From the NCBI GenBank assembly GCA_947631185.1, contig CANRKJ010000026.1, forward strand, positions 1 to 35,102: DNA of 35,102 bases. Reading direction: 5' to 3'. Positions 34,936-35,102 of the stretch are shown here, piece after piece. The stretch comes from an uncultured Clostridia bacterium. Lineage in GTDB: Bacteria; Bacillota; Clostridia; TANB77; CAG-508. Within the stretch, counting starts at the first letter, position 1, and every line of letters starts with the position of its first letter. The position numbers were made by a program, and so were the translations under genes. A model generated the notes under the pieces. The model worked only from the letters and a program-made list of their open reading frames with translations. It was not told the DNA's origin and made no database searches.

Positions 34936-35102
34936 TGAACAAATTTAACCAATTAGTTATTTATTTGATAGCTATTCAAAATTTTGCGAAAGATATACAT
35001 TATAGCGTGAATGGAGAAGCATTTTATGGACAGCATTTATTCGCTGATAGAATTTTTGAACCGCTTGACAATTATATAGATAGTATAAAAGAGGATTGTT
35101 TG
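34935..35102 (+). CDS. Dps-like miniferritin, 5' part (continues at base 78)
   Basis: This part encodes residues 1-56 of a 140-residue protein that continues at base 78 of the window. It contains H22, H34, D38, D49 and E53. Their spacings (12, 4, 11, 4) are the same as for the five ferroxidase residues of Listeria Dps (H31, H43, D47, D58, E62). H22 lies in IHYSVNGEAF, which corresponds to the family's 'hWnvkG..F'. Dps proteins form 12-subunit shells that oxidise and store iron and protect DNA from peroxide. The start overlaps the stop of the gene before it. A phage copy at the head of the late transcript would be made late in infection. Confidence 0.82.
   Translation, partial: MNKFNQLVIYLIAIQNFAKDIHYSVNGEAFYGQHLFADRIFEPLDNYIDSIKEDCL
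35026..35102. repeat. Right copy of 77-bp terminal direct repeat
   Basis: Identical to bases 1-77. It closes the circle and should be counted once. Confidence 0.97.

Noticed and set aside
1-35102. Integrase, repressor, reverse transcriptase (diversity-generating element), tRNA genes
   Set aside because: None could be found on either strand; the fibre shows no template/variable repeat pair. Lifestyle is therefore probably virulent, though not proven.

Overview
This window is a complete genome of an AT-rich phage with a contractile tail (a myophage), assembled as a circle and opened at an arbitrary point. Bases 1-77 are repeated exactly at 35026-35102, so the unique length is 35,025 bp. One gene, a Dps-like miniferritin, is cut by the artificial ends. 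The three standard stop codons are all used and Shine-Dalgarno (AAGGAG-type) sites are clear, so this is an ordinary code-11 bacterial phage. No integrase, CI-like repressor, DNA polymerase or tRNA gene is visible. The host is not given. The AT richness, the gp138-type spike, and a Cys-rich early protein (31542-31925) of a kind I associate with gut Gastranaerophilales ('Melainabacteria') genomes suggest a gut bacterium of that sort, but this is a weak inference.

Late region (about 34.5 kb through the junction to 27.8 kb, plus strand). A strong sigma70-like promoter at 34491 precedes a Cys-rich protein and the Dps-like protein. Next come a ParB-like protein and a TET-associated-type glycosyltransferase (probable DNA modification), the terminase subunits, portal, MuF head protein, a DUF2213 protease with a nested scaffold start, a capsid cement protein, the major capsid protein and neck proteins. 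They are followed by the tail sheath (with a large insertion), tail tube, tail assembly chaperone with a T TTT TTA frameshift site, and a short tape measure. Then come the baseplate (Dit-like, plug, hub, gp138-type spike with HxH tip, gp25-like, gpJ-like, DUF2612), tail fibre and its chaperone, a secreted small protein, a DUF1353 protein, an HNH nuclease, an M15 endolysin and a holin-like protein. A GC-rich intrinsic terminator at 27849 closes the region.

Inside the neck genes sits a minus-strand unit (12401 to 10883): a promoter, two small genes (one with a GGKR-AGRPK DNA-binding-like N-terminus) and a minus-strand terminator. Its promoter and leader are near copies of those at 30650-30711 in the early region, so the unit should be expressed early, antisense to late neck genes.

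Early/middle region (27.9-34.5 kb, plus strand). Promoters at 27913 and 30650 drive tightly packed, often overlapping genes: many small unknown proteins, a DUF1071-type single-strand annealing protein with a DUF3799-type exonuclease (recombination pair), a replication-initiator-like protein carrying 7 + 3 tandem 12-bp repeats (candidate origin iterons), a possible helicase-loader-like protein, and a LuxR/GerE-type regulator placed just before the late promoter. Several real genes below 60 codons were found by reading the sequence directly.
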